The notes beneath the pieces were generated by a model. That model saw only the letters and a list, made by a program, of their open reading frames with translations. It made no database searches and was not told where the DNA came from. Both the position numbers and the translations under genes were made by a program. Of a DNA stretch of 50,007 nucleotides, positions 1 through 8,139 are shown piece after piece; position 1 is the stretch's first letter; each line of letters starts with the position of its first letter. Source of the stretch: an uncultured Eubacterium sp. (GTDB lineage: Bacteria; Bacillota; Clostridia; Lachnospirales; Lachnospiraceae); NCBI GenBank assembly GCA_910586445.1, contig CAJUHV010000025.1:1-50007 (forward strand), given 5' to 3'.

Positions 1-54
1 ATCCGCAAAGTGGGGAGTGCAGATCGCGGAAATGATTTTTCAAACACGCTCTAG
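1..54 (-). mobile_element. MITE-A copy, cut by the window edge
   Basis: The reverse complement of these bases matches the left half of the 166-bp elements at 36110-36275 and 39635-39800, beginning with CTAGAGCGTGTTTGAAAAAT. Only this end lies in the window. It sits inside the FkbM-type gene and supplies that gene's stop codon, so the element interrupts the gene. See the copy at 36110 for the description of the family. Confidence 0.9.
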
Positions 55-825
55 CGCCATTTGCTCACACACTGCATTTCTAACATTATTCATTGCTATT
101 GTCTGCTGCATTAAATTATAATTATCACTGATCGGTTCAAATGTGTACACGTTTCTTTTCGTTAACGGGGATAAGATTAATACAGAATCGCCAATAAACC
201 CGCCGGCATCAATAATGTCTTTGTCCTCCAGCTGTTCTATCGGCGTTTCCATTTCCATCAGGCCGTGCTTATCTAAAAACACGCATGGCTCAAACTGATT
301 TATTGGCAGTTTATATTGTTTATACACATAGCAGTTATCTGAAATTTTCAAAATCGACGGGAAGTACTCGTTTTGAAGAAACAGGAAGAAATCCTTTTCT
401 GCCTGAGTAAATAGATCAAGGGGAACAATTCCGTCATTTCTTGCAAGACAGCACTGCATTCTTGAAATAATGCGGTTCGTTGTTTCTATGCTTTCCTCAT
501 CCAATCCGTTCACAAGTTTCAAGTATTTTTCCTCAAAATCTGTATTCTGTACTGCCTCAAAAAAGCCGCCAAAAACCAGCGCATTATACTCAAAATCGTG
601 GCCTTCCCAGACAATATGTTTTGACTCCTGCTGTATGTGCGCGAAGTTTTCGGCCAGCTGTTTGGAAACGGCTGCAAGCTGCGCTAAAATCTCTGGCAGC
701 TGTGCTGAAATGTTTTCCAGCTGTGCCAAAATCTGTTGATCTGCCGAACCTGACGCGATCACATGATTGTGAAATGCATGAGCAGACGGCGGAACAAACG
801 TTTTTAATTTTTCTTTTACCTTCAT
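40..825 (-). pseudogene. FkbM-type methyltransferase, 3' part displaced by MITE-A
   Basis: The 261 visible residues start with a basic stretch and the motif PPSAHAFH. A Leu/Gln-rich coiled-coil-like stretch (about residues 33-70, with repeated LAQL) follows, then a helical region, then the start of an S-adenosylmethionine-binding fold with DAGGFIGDS (SAM motif I) and YTFEP near residues 205-230. These features are typical of FkbM-family sugar O-methyltransferases. The frame then runs into the MITE at 1-54 and stops five codons later (ALERV, stop), so the rest of the methyltransferase domain is missing here. The start is supported by GGAGG at about 831-835 on the minus strand (read as cctcc on plus). 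It is transcribed away from the polysaccharide cluster. The same N-terminal motif recurs in the remnant at 21427. The family is clear; loss of function is inferred. Confidence 0.8.
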
Positions 826-968
826 TTTAGAAACCTCCTAATTCCGTTATGCAGTAGAGCTGCTTTTGATGAACTGAGCGTATAACATTTTATTACAAAT
901 TGTTATGCACATTCTCACGTATTTTACGGAGCACTCAGCAGTGTTTCATTCACAGAATGGAGGATATT
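826..968. other. Divergent intergenic region
   Basis: This stretch separates the minus-strand FkbM-type gene from the plus-strand regulator. It is A+T-rich in the middle (about 880-905) and must hold the outward promoters, but I see no pair of hexamers close enough to consensus to name. A GGAGG at 959-963 sets the start of the next gene. Confidence 0.4.
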
Positions 969-1310
969 ATGCAGGAAATGGATTACATAAATATGGGGAT
1001 GAGAATCCGTCATGCGAGGAAGGCAAAAGGATGGTCGCAGGGAGAGCTTGCAAAGCAGTGCGGCATCAGCATGTCGTTTTTAGGACATATTGAACGCGGG
1101 ACACGCATTATGAGTCTGGATACATTTGTGAATCTATGCACAGCGCTTAATGCTGATGCGGATGAACTTTTATGGGGGTCTGCCCATCCATCGGAAGGTC
1201 GGCTGGCAGATATGTGGGGACAGCCATGCGTGAAAGAGAAGGATTCAGATAGTTATTCCATGTATATCAGAATCATGAAATCTGTAGCTGAGATTATGAA
1301 TGAAGCATGA
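969..1310 (+). CDS. XRE-family transcriptional regulator
   Basis: A 113-residue protein with one helix-turn-helix of the HTH_3/Cro-CI type at about residues 8-66: RIRHARKAKGWSQGELAKQC, then a recognition helix around SMSFLGHIERG, then MSLDTFVNLCTAL. The C-terminal 45 residues have no recognisable domain. The ATG at 969 was chosen because GGAGG lies six bases upstream; an upstream in-frame ATG at 900 has no such site. It is the first gene of the polysaccharide cluster and its stop overlaps the possible early start of the exporter permease, so it may control the operon. This HTH type is common in Lachnospiraceae next to surface loci. The target sites are unknown. Confidence 0.85.
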   Translation: MQEMDYINMGMRIRHARKAKGWSQGELAKQCGISMSFLGHIERGTRIMSLDTFVNLCTALNADADELLWGSAHPSEGRLADMWGQPCVKEKDSDSYSMYIRIMKSVAEIMNEA

Positions 1311-1341
1311 TTTATGCAGGAATCAAGGAAGTGTATACATC

Positions 1342-2793
1342 ATGAAACAAAAATATTATTATGCAAAAATTTTTTTGGTTTTAGAATTCGCGCTGTTTAT
1401 TTTCCTTGGTATTTTCTATTTTTCGTGCGGGCAGGCTCTGTATATACGTGAATCGGATGGAAATGTGGATGAGTTTTATGCAACGAATGATGTTGGAGAA
1501 CTGACGGAAGGGACGAGCGTGGAACAGATTTATACTTCGCAGATGGATCTGATCGATGCAGTCGGCGTTATGGTGTCTAATTACGGCCGGCCGCTGACAA
1601 GTGATTTATATGTCCGCTGTGAGGACGCTTTGGACGGACGGATCATTGCAGAGAAGGTCTTTGCGGCAGATACGCTTGGAATTAACCAGTATGTATATCT
1701 GGAAATACCAGACGGCGTGGAGCAGCCGAGGGGCAGTCTGGTAAAGATTGTATGTACTTCCGATGGAGCAGCAGGCAATGCGCCGACCGTTTTATACAAT
1801 GTTGAAAATAAATTGGAAGATGTGCATGCAGGAAGAGAGGCCGGGCTGCTTTTGAATGGAAGCAAGCTGTCTGGAACCATGTGTTTTGCAGTGCGGGGCC
1901 GCAATTATGTGTGGACCGGCCCAAATTACTGGAAACTGGTTCTGGCTGCGGCGCTGCTGCTTGCGGCTGCATATGGGATAGAAGTAACCCGCGCGATATT
2001 GGGAAAACAGGCAGCTTTGTTTGTCTGTTTCCATGTTCTGCATAAATACGGCTTTTTGATCCGGCAGTTAGTACAGCGTGATTTTAAAGTGCGGTATAAG
2101 CGGTCTGTCCTGGGTGTGTTTTGGAGCTTTTTAAATCCTCTGCTTATGATGATCGTACAGTATATTATCTTTTCGCAGCTGTTTCGGGCAGATATTGATA
2201 ATTATCCGGTTTATCTGCTTAGCGGCCTGATCGTGTTTAACTTCTTTAACGAAGGAGTTGGACAGGCATTAGGGTCGGTTGTTGGAAATGCCTCTTTAAT
2301 TACAAAGGTTTATATTCCCAAATATATTTATCCTGTTACGAGAGTGCTTTCATCAGGAATCAATCTGATAATGTCGCTGATTCCGTTAGTAATGGCAGCA
2401 GTGATTACAGGAGAGCAGCTAACAAGGTCTTACCTTATGCTGCCGTATATACTGCTCTGCGTCATGATTTTTACAACAGGACTGGGCATGGTACTGGCAG
2501 CTGCCATGACTTTTTTTAGGGATGTACAGTTTTTATGGGGGATTGTCAGTATGCTGTGGATGTATCTGACGCCGCTGTTTTACCCAGTTTCTATTGTGCC
2601 GGAAAAATTTCAGCCGGCAGTTATGAACAATCCAATGTTTTGTTTTGTCAGTGCAGTACGCAGCATTGTACTTGATGGAATTACTCCCCGGCCCGTGGTG
2701 TTCTGCCAGTGTACGCTGATCGCGCTTGCAATGCTGGGCATTGGGTGCATGGTATTCAAAAAAACACAGGATCAGTTTGTATTTTATATTTAG
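1342..2793 (+). CDS. Wzm-type polysaccharide ABC exporter permease with extra N-terminal ectodomain
   Basis: A 483-residue protein. Residues from about 232 onward match the ABC-2 permeases of polysaccharide export (Wzm/TagG): QLVQRDFKVRYKRSVLG, the SFLNPLLMM segment, six membrane spans, and a C-terminal LTPLFYPVSIVP. The family usually has about 260-270 residues. Here about 230 residues precede it: a membrane span at about 8-28, a polar segment with alternating hydrophobic residues (about 30-195) that is probably extracytoplasmic, and a second span at about 200-218. The ATG at 1342 has AAGGAAG upstream; an earlier ATG at 1300 overlaps the regulator gene. The ATPase partner follows after 15 bases. 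It exports lipid-linked glycan or teichoic-acid-like polymer across the membrane. The ectodomain could sense or engage the chain outside the cell, which is inference. Confidence 0.85.
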   Translation: MKQKYYYAKIFLVLEFALFIFLGIFYFSCGQALYIRESDGNVDEFYATNDVGELTEGTSVEQIYTSQMDLIDAVGVMVSNYGRPLTSDLYVRCEDALDGRIIAEKVFAADTLGINQYVYLEIPDGVEQPRGSLVKIVCTSDGAAGNAPTVLYNVENKLEDVHAGREAGLLLNGSKLSGTMCFAVRGRNYVWTGPNYWKLVLAAALLLAAAYGIEVTRAILGKQAALFVCFHVLHKYGFLIRQLVQRDFKVRYKRSVLGVFWSFLNPLLMMIVQYIIFSQLFRADIDNYPVYLLSGLIVFNFFNEGVGQALGSVVGNASLITKVYIPKYIYPVTRVLSSGINLIMSLIPLVMAAVITGEQLTRSYLMLPYILLCVMIFTTGLGMVLAAAMTFFRDVQFLWGIVSMLWMYLTPLFYPVSIVPEKFQPAVMNNPMFCFVSAVRSIVLDGITPRPVVFCQCTLIALAMLGIGCMVFKKTQDQFVFYI

Positions 2794-2808
2794 GAGGCAG
2801 GAGCTGCT

Positions 2809-3546
2809 ATGACGATCGTTACGGTCAATGACATTTCGCTTAAATTTAAACTGGAACACAATCGTGCCGGGTCTTTGAAGGAATTCTGCGTACGCTGGCT
2901 GAAGCGTGATCTGCGGTCTGAGAGTTTCTGGGCGCTTTCTGATGTTTCTTTTACGGTAGAAAAAGGAGATGTGCTTGGAATCATCGGCCATAACGGAGCA
3001 GGAAAAAGCACGCTGCTGAAGGTGATCTCAGGAATAATGAAGCCGTCAAAGGGATTTATAAAAGTATGCGGGAATATCGTGCCGATGTTGGAGCTGGGCT
3101 CAGGTTTTGATTTTGAACTGTCAGGCAGGGAGAATATTTACCTGAATGGGGCGATCTTAGGATATTCAAAGGGATTTTTGGACAGCAGATATGAAGAAAT
3201 TGCAGAATTTTCTGAGCTGGGCAGCTTTATAGAGGCTCCGCTGCGGACCTATTCCTCTGGGATGCTGGCAAGGCTCGCATTTTCTGTTGCATGTGTTGTG
3301 GAGCCGGAGATACTGATCGTAGATGAGATACTCTCAGTAGGAGATGCTGATTTTCAAGAGAAGAGCCGGGCACGGATGATGGAACTGATGGCCGGAGGGA
3401 CGACTGTGTTTTTTGTATCACATAGTCTGGAGCAGATCAGGGAGATGTGCAATAAGGTTTTGTGGATTGAGCATGGGCAGGTGATAGATTTTGGCAGCAT
3501 GGAAAAAGTTTGCGGCCAGTATGAAACAGGGATGAAGATACAGTAG
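2809..3546 (+). CDS. Wzt-type polysaccharide ABC exporter ATPase
   Basis: A 245-residue cytoplasmic ATPase. It has an N-terminal strand that typically precedes Wzt (FKLEHNRAGSLKE), Walker A GHNGAGKST at about residues 64-72, the exporter-type signature YSSGMLARLAFS in place of LSGGQ, Walker B ILIVDEILSVGD, and the switch histidine in FFVSHS. It ends right after the nucleotide-binding domain, so it lacks the C-terminal carbohydrate-binding domain found in chain-terminator-dependent Wzt proteins. That fits export without recognition of a capped end, as in TagH/RfbB-like short forms. It pairs with the upstream permease. Start at ATG 2809 with TAGGAGG at about 2791-2797. Confidence 0.93.
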   Translation: MTIVTVNDISLKFKLEHNRAGSLKEFCVRWLKRDLRSESFWALSDVSFTVEKGDVLGIIGHNGAGKSTLLKVISGIMKPSKGFIKVCGNIVPMLELGSGFDFELSGRENIYLNGAILGYSKGFLDSRYEEIAEFSELGSFIEAPLRTYSSGMLARLAFSVACVVEPEILIVDEILSVGDADFQEKSRARMMELMAGGTTVFFVSHSLEQIREMCNKVLWIEHGQVIDFGSMEKVCGQYETGMKIQ

Positions 3547-3571
3547 ATGAAATAGGAAGCGGGGATATGGA

Positions 3572-4354
3572 ATGAAAGTAGTGATTTTAGCAGGCGGACT
3601 TGGAACAAGAATCAGTGAGGAGAGCCAGTTTAAGCCAAAGCCGATGGTTGAACTGTGCGGGATGCCGATTTTATGGCATATCATGAAGCTGTATTCCTAT
3701 TATGGATTTCATGAATTTATTATCTGTGCAGGATATAAACAGCATGTGATCAAAGAGTATTTTGCAGATTATTTCCTTCATACATCAGATATTACTTATG
3801 ATTTCTCAAATGGAAATAACAATATGATTGTCCACTACAACAAATCGGAGCCGTGGAAGGTGACGGTCGTAGACACGGGCCTGCATACGATGACAGGCGG
3901 ACGCATCAAACGCATCAAGGAATACGTGAATAACGAACGGTTTATGCTGACTTATGGTGATGGTGTATCAGATGTAAATATCAAAGAGCTGTTAGCATTT
4001 CATGATCGGTCAGGAAAGACAGTAACCATTTCAGCTTATAATGCGGGGCAGCGCTTTGGGGTTCTGGATATTAACAAAGATGGATTGATCACAGAGTTTA
4101 GAGAAAAAACGCAGGGTGACGGAAATATGATCAATATTGGCTATATGGTCTGCGAGCCGGAGTTTATGGATTATATTTCTGGCGACGAGGCCGTATTGGA
4201 AAAAGAACCTTTGGAAACCGCAGCAAAAAACGGGCAGCTAATGGCCTATAAGCATGAAGGATTCTGGCAGTGCATGGATACGGTCAGGGAAAAAGAGCAG
4301 TTAGAGAAAATGTGGTCGTCGGGTCAGGCACCTTGGAAAGTGTGGGATAAATGA
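3572..4354 (+). CDS. rfbF: Glucose-1-phosphate cytidylyltransferase
   Basis: A 260-residue nucleotidyltransferase that makes CDP-glucose from glucose-1-phosphate and CTP, the entry to CDP-deoxysugars. The N-terminal signature VILAGGLGTRISEESQFKPK carries the nucleotide-binding glycines and the Lys of the family. PMVELCGMPILWHIMK, FMLTYGDGVSDV (metal-binding Asp) and the late GFWQCMDTVREK segment are all characteristic of RfbF rather than of RmlA or GalU. The length equals the family norm. It overlaps the next gene by ATGA (4351-4354), so translation is probably coupled. The next CDP-sugar enzyme, RfbG, is 10 kb downstream in the same cluster. Confidence 0.95.
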   Translation: MKVVILAGGLGTRISEESQFKPKPMVELCGMPILWHIMKLYSYYGFHEFIICAGYKQHVIKEYFADYFLHTSDITYDFSNGNNNMIVHYNKSEPWKVTVVDTGLHTMTGGRIKRIKEYVNNERFMLTYGDGVSDVNIKELLAFHDRSGKTVTISAYNAGQRFGVLDINKDGLITEFREKTQGDGNMINIGYMVCEPEFMDYISGDEAVLEKEPLETAAKNGQLMAYKHEGFWQCMDTVREKEQLEKMWSSGQAPWKVWDK

Positions 4355-5266
4355 AGAAAATTTTAATTACGGGTGCAGGCGGATTTTTGGGAAAATATGT
4401 GACAAAGCAGTTCGCGCTGTCAGGCCAATATGAGGTATATGCAGTAATTTCTGCAAGGGGGGGGGGGGAAACGCAGCGTAGAATTTCCGGCAGGTGTGAT
4501 TGTAAAGAAAGCAGATCTGCTTCATGAAGAAGAGACAGCGGATCTTATTACGGAAGTCATGCCGGATGTATTGTGCCATCTGGCCTGGTCCTTAGAAGGA
4601 ACTGACTATAGAAAATCGAGCCAGAATATGGACTGGCTGGCCGCCAGTATCATTTTGCTAAAACATTTTATAATTGCAGAAGGAAAACAGTTTCTTTTCG
4701 CCGGCAGCAGTGCAGAATACGGGAATGGAAATCCCGGAATAACAGAAAATGACAGGTCAGAAGAGCTGTCTATGTATGGATTTGCAAAAAAGCTATTTGT
4801 ACAGGCAGCGGAATGCTGCTGCAGGACAAATGATGTGATCTTTACCTGTGCGCGTTACTTTTCGATTTATGGTCCCGGTGACGATAAAAAGGCTTCGGCA
4901 ATACCGGCTGCGATTCTCTCATTGTTGGAAGGAAAGAAGTTTGTATGCAAGGCTCCTTATAATATCTGGGATTTTGTATATGTGGAAGACTGTGCGAGGG
5001 CAGCTTACCAGCTGGTAGAGCATGAATGTGCAGGCAGTTATAACGTAGCGTCTGGAAAGCCGCAGAGGATGAAGGATGTGTTTGGGCTGATCTCAGAGCT
5101 CCTACAGTGTGAGGAATTAGTGGAATACAATACGGACAGCACAGCCTTTTCCCTGACAGCAGATACATCGAGGCTCAGAGAAGCAGTCGGAAATGTATGC
5201 AGTACGCCATTTAGGGAAGGGTTGGAAAAAACCGTAGTCTGGTGGAAACACAGGTATCTGGACTGA
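4351..5266 (+). pseudogene. NAD-dependent sugar epimerase/reductase (SDR), out of frame at a 12-G tract
   Basis: The gene starts at ATG 4351, which overlaps the rfbF stop, and reads MKKILITGAGGFLGKYV, a Rossmann GxxGxxG motif. A run of 12 G (4457-4468) then shifts the frame: in the sequence as given, translation ends at TGA 4525-4527 after 58 codons. With 11 G (or 14) it reads through to KRSVEFPAGVIVKKADLL and a full SDR of about 304 residues, including FAGSSAEYG, the YxxxK motif (YGFAK) and NIWDFVYVEDCARA. The paralogue at 5373 has the same protein but no G run, which shows where the frame belongs. Either the gene is a switchable contingency locus in the OFF state, or the tract is a sequencing error. 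Likely substrate is a CDP-4-keto sugar (RfbJ-like), by context only. Confidence 0.85.
4457..4468 (+). repeat. Poly-G tract (12 G) inside an SDR gene
   Basis: Twelve consecutive G follow CTGCAA and precede AAACGC. It lies about 106 bases into the coding region and sets the frame of the downstream 270 codons. In-frame reading needs a tract length of 11 or 14. No other mononucleotide run this long occurs in a coding part of the window. Confidence 0.9.
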
Positions 5267-5372
5267 GCGTGCAAATACAGGCGATAACTTTGGCAGATCA
5301 TTGTTCTCGCGAGTATAGCAAAATGATAGTACTGGCTGAAGTTTTGCTGAAAGTGAGGAAAATGAAGAAAAA

Positions 5373-6281
5373 ATGAAGAAAATCATGATTACGGGTGCAA
5401 GCGGATTTTTAGGGAAATATGTGACAGAACAGTTCGCCATGTCAGGTCAATATGAAGTATATGCCATAACATCTGGACGGCGCAGTGTGGAATTTCCCAA
5501 AGGAGTAATCGTAAAGAATGCAGACCTGCTGAATGAAAAAGAAACAGGTGATTTAATAGAGGAAATTCAGCCCGATATAATGTGCCATTTGGCGTGGGCT
5601 TTAGAAGACCATAAATTTTTAAATTCGGAAAAAAATATCGACTGGATGGCTGCAAGCATTTATATGCTCAGGCATTTTATAAAAAATAAAGGAAGTCAGG
5701 TTTTATTTGCGGGCAGCAGTTCAGAATACGGCATAGGGAGTCTTGGCTATTGTGAGACGGTACGCGGCAGGGAGTATTCTTTGTATGGCATTACCAAATA
5801 TACATTTGAGCAGTTTGCAAAAACATATTGTGAAAGCAGCGGCGTAACGTTTGTATGTGCACGTTATTTTTCAATTTATGGCCCAAATGACCTTAGAGAG
5901 GGGAGAGCGATACCGACTGCGATCCAGACACTGATGAAAGGGAAGAAATTTATATGCAGGGTACCTTATAACATCTGGGATTTTGTATATGTAGAAGATT
6001 GTGCAAGAGCGACCTTTCAGCTTGTAGAACAAAAATGCACTGGCTGCTATAACGTAGCATCTGGGAAACCGCAGATGATGAAAGATGTGTTTCGCCTGAT
6101 TTCTGAAATATTACAGTGCACAGATCTGGTGGAATACAATCTGGACAGCACAGAAGGAGTATCCTTGACGGCAGACAGCACGAGGCTGAAAGAAGCTGTC
6201 GGAGATGTATGTAATACACCGTTAAGAGACGGTTTGGAAAAAACAATTGCCTGGTGGAAAAAAGAAATGAATCGTAATTAG
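5373..6281 (+). CDS. NAD-dependent sugar epimerase/dehydratase family protein (SDR)
   Basis: A 302-residue extended SDR and the intact paralogue of the gene at 4351. It has MITGASGFLGKYV (NAD-binding glycines), MCHLAWALE, FAGSSSEYG with the catalytic Ser region, YGITK (YxxxK), and a C-terminal substrate domain with NIWDFVYVEDCARAT. Such enzymes in CDP-sugar clusters reduce or epimerise 4-keto deoxysugars, for instance CDP-abequose synthase; the exact reaction cannot be read from sequence. The ATG at 5373 follows GTGAGGAA (5353-5360). The 106 bases between the two paralogues carry no gene. The tandem pair probably arose by duplication followed by clear divergence of both copies. Confidence 0.88.
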   Translation: MKKIMITGASGFLGKYVTEQFAMSGQYEVYAITSGRRSVEFPKGVIVKNADLLNEKETGDLIEEIQPDIMCHLAWALEDHKFLNSEKNIDWMAASIYMLRHFIKNKGSQVLFAGSSSEYGIGSLGYCETVRGREYSLYGITKYTFEQFAKTYCESSGVTFVCARYFSIYGPNDLREGRAIPTAIQTLMKGKKFICRVPYNIWDFVYVEDCARATFQLVEQKCTGCYNVASGKPQMMKDVFRLISEILQCTDLVEYNLDSTEGVSLTADSTRLKEAVGDVCNTPLRDGLEKTIAWWKKEMNRN

Positions 6282-6322
6282 GAAGCCTGCAATGGAGATT
6301 GATCCGTATTGGAGAAAAAAGA

Positions 6323-8113
6323 ATGTATTTATATTCGCTGTTATTGCCGCGTCAGCAGCAATGGAATATTGATGAAATGTATTTTCGGACGGACACAGAT
6401 GAGTTTGTAACGCTCCGTGAGAACTGTCTGGATTGTAAAAAAGGGAGCATTGTATCATTTGATACATATTTTAACGCATTTTCGATTGGAAAGTGGAAAA
6501 AATATACGCTTTTAAATACGCTGAACATCAACATTGATTTTGAGGGTTCTTTCCGGCTGATGCTGTATGACTGCCGGTATCAAAATAAATCTGTAAAAAA
6601 AATAAAAGTATTTGAAAAGACAATAAGCAGCCAAAGCAGGTGTGTAGAGACTGTGCAGCTTTCATTAGATTCTTTGGGTGACATGCTGTCCTTTGTTTTG
6701 ATTGGGCGTAAGAACAGCTTTTTCTATGGAGGGTTTTATTCCACGGATATTGATGAAGAGGAGCTGGGACAGGTCAATCTTGCAGTTACTATGTGCACGT
6801 ATCACAGGGAAAAGTATGTGGAGCGCAATCTAAAAGTACTGACACGGGAGGTTTTTGAAAACAGCAGTTCTCCACTGAAAGAGCACTTAAAAATATATAT
6901 CGCGGATAATGGACAGAGTCTGGATGCCGGAAGGCTGTCCAGTGATTTTGTGAAAATATACCCGCAGCCATCTTATGGCGGTTCTGGAGGATTTGTACGG
7001 GGAATTTTAGAGCTGTTAAGAGACAAAGAACATGATCGGCATACACATATTCTGCTTATGGATGATGACGTAACAATTGAGCCGCAGGCTTTTGAGAAAA
7101 ATTATAGTTTTCTGCGGCTGATCAGAAGTGAATTTTCAGACAGGCAGGTCGGCGGTGCCATGTTAAGAATGGACAGGAAAATGATTCAGGCGGAGCAGTC
7201 AGGGATCTATAAGGGCTATGGAATCCAATCTGTCAAAGCCAATATAGATCTGAGTGATTTTGCAAATGTCGTCTTTAATGAAATCGAAGAACCGCACGAT
7301 TATCAGGCATGGTTTTATGCATGCATACCAATCAAAACATATTTACAGCATGGATTTTCACTGCCTTTTTTTATGAAATACGATGATGTGGAGTATGGAC
7401 TCAGGCTGAAACCATCCATTACGCTGAACGGTATTTTTGTATGGCATGATGGGTTCGAGTATAAGAGAAATGGCATCGCGCTTTATTATACAGAAAGAAA
7501 TAAGCTGATCGTACATGCATTATACAAACGTACCTCGTTGGCGCGGATCCTGTTGGAGGAATGCAGGCAGATCTGTGCCCATATAGCGCTGGCACGTTAC
7601 CGGTTTGCGGAAATGGAGCTGATGGCAGTCCAAGATTTTTGCAAAGGCCCGCTATGGCTGCTGCATTCTGATGCCAGAAGAAAATATGAACAATTGTCTG
7701 CCATGGATTATAAATATGTACATGTATCCCCAAAACAGAAGAAACAGTTCAAACAAATAGGAAGACTCAGACAAATGAAACCGTGTGGAAAGCAGATGAA
7801 ATACAGATGGCGACCCAAAGAAGAGCTGGTTGTTTCAGATACGGATGCCAAATCCATCGCGGTATGCATGGCAAAAAGAATCATTTATTTTAACAGATTC
7901 TCTAATTCGAAATACGAGATAGACAGAGATCTGCGAAGAGCTATGATGCTGGTTGGCAAAACAATGCGGGTTATGTTGTCGTTTTTGAAAAATTATAGAT
8001 GGATCCAAAGGCAGTACGGCGAGCGATATGAAGAAATGTGTTCAGAAAAGTTGTGGAGGGATTATTTAAATAGTGACGTCACAGGGAATGGGTCTTATAA
8101 GTATCGGGTGTAG
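6323..8113 (+). CDS. GlfT2-like galactofuranosyltransferase (GT2)
   Basis: A 596-residue protein with the layout of GlfT2: an N-terminal beta-rich domain (about 1-150, including GKWKKYTLLNTLNINID), a GT-A catalytic domain beginning at VNLAVTMCTYHREKYVERN, the metal-binding triad DDD at about residues 247-249 (LLMDDDVTIEP), WFYACIP and the catalytic-base region KYDDVEYGLR, then a helical C-terminal domain. GlfT2 enzymes polymerise galactofuranose from UDP-Galf. Two UDP-galactopyranose-mutase-type genes lie directly downstream, which supports this substrate. The start at ATG 6323 was chosen because GGAG lies at 6311-6314; a TTG at 6299 would have its Shine-Dalgarno too close. There is no membrane span, so it is probably a peripheral cytoplasmic enzyme. 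Confidence 0.85.
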   Translation: MYLYSLLLPRQQQWNIDEMYFRTDTDEFVTLRENCLDCKKGSIVSFDTYFNAFSIGKWKKYTLLNTLNINIDFEGSFRLMLYDCRYQNKSVKKIKVFEKTISSQSRCVETVQLSLDSLGDMLSFVLIGRKNSFFYGGFYSTDIDEEELGQVNLAVTMCTYHREKYVERNLKVLTREVFENSSSPLKEHLKIYIADNGQSLDAGRLSSDFVKIYPQPSYGGSGGFVRGILELLRDKEHDRHTHILLMDDDVTIEPQAFEKNYSFLRLIRSEFSDRQVGGAMLRMDRKMIQAEQSGIYKGYGIQSVKANIDLSDFANVVFNEIEEPHDYQAWFYACIPIKTYLQHGFSLPFFMKYDDVEYGLRLKPSITLNGIFVWHDGFEYKRNGIALYYTERNKLIVHALYKRTSLARILLEECRQICAHIALARYRFAEMELMAVQDFCKGPLWLLHSDARRKYEQLSAMDYKYVHVSPKQKKQFKQIGRLRQMKPCGKQMKYRWRPKEELVVSDTDAKSIAVCMAKRIIYFNRFSNSKYEIDRDLRRAMMLVGKTMRVMLSFLKNYRWIQRQYGERYEEMCSEKLWRDYLNSDVTGNGSYKYRV

Positions 8114-8139
8114 AAGAAACCAAGGAGTGTATAAAGAAA

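Noticed and set aside
470..830. Plus-strand frames opposite the FkbM-type gene
   Set aside because: Their Cys/Ser/Ala-rich composition mirrors the coiled-coil repeats of the real minus-strand gene, and they lack start signals.
4496..5266. Independent short SDR starting at GTG 4496
   Set aside because: It lacks the NAD-binding N-terminus and a ribosome binding site; the missing part lies just upstream in another frame separated by the poly-G tract.
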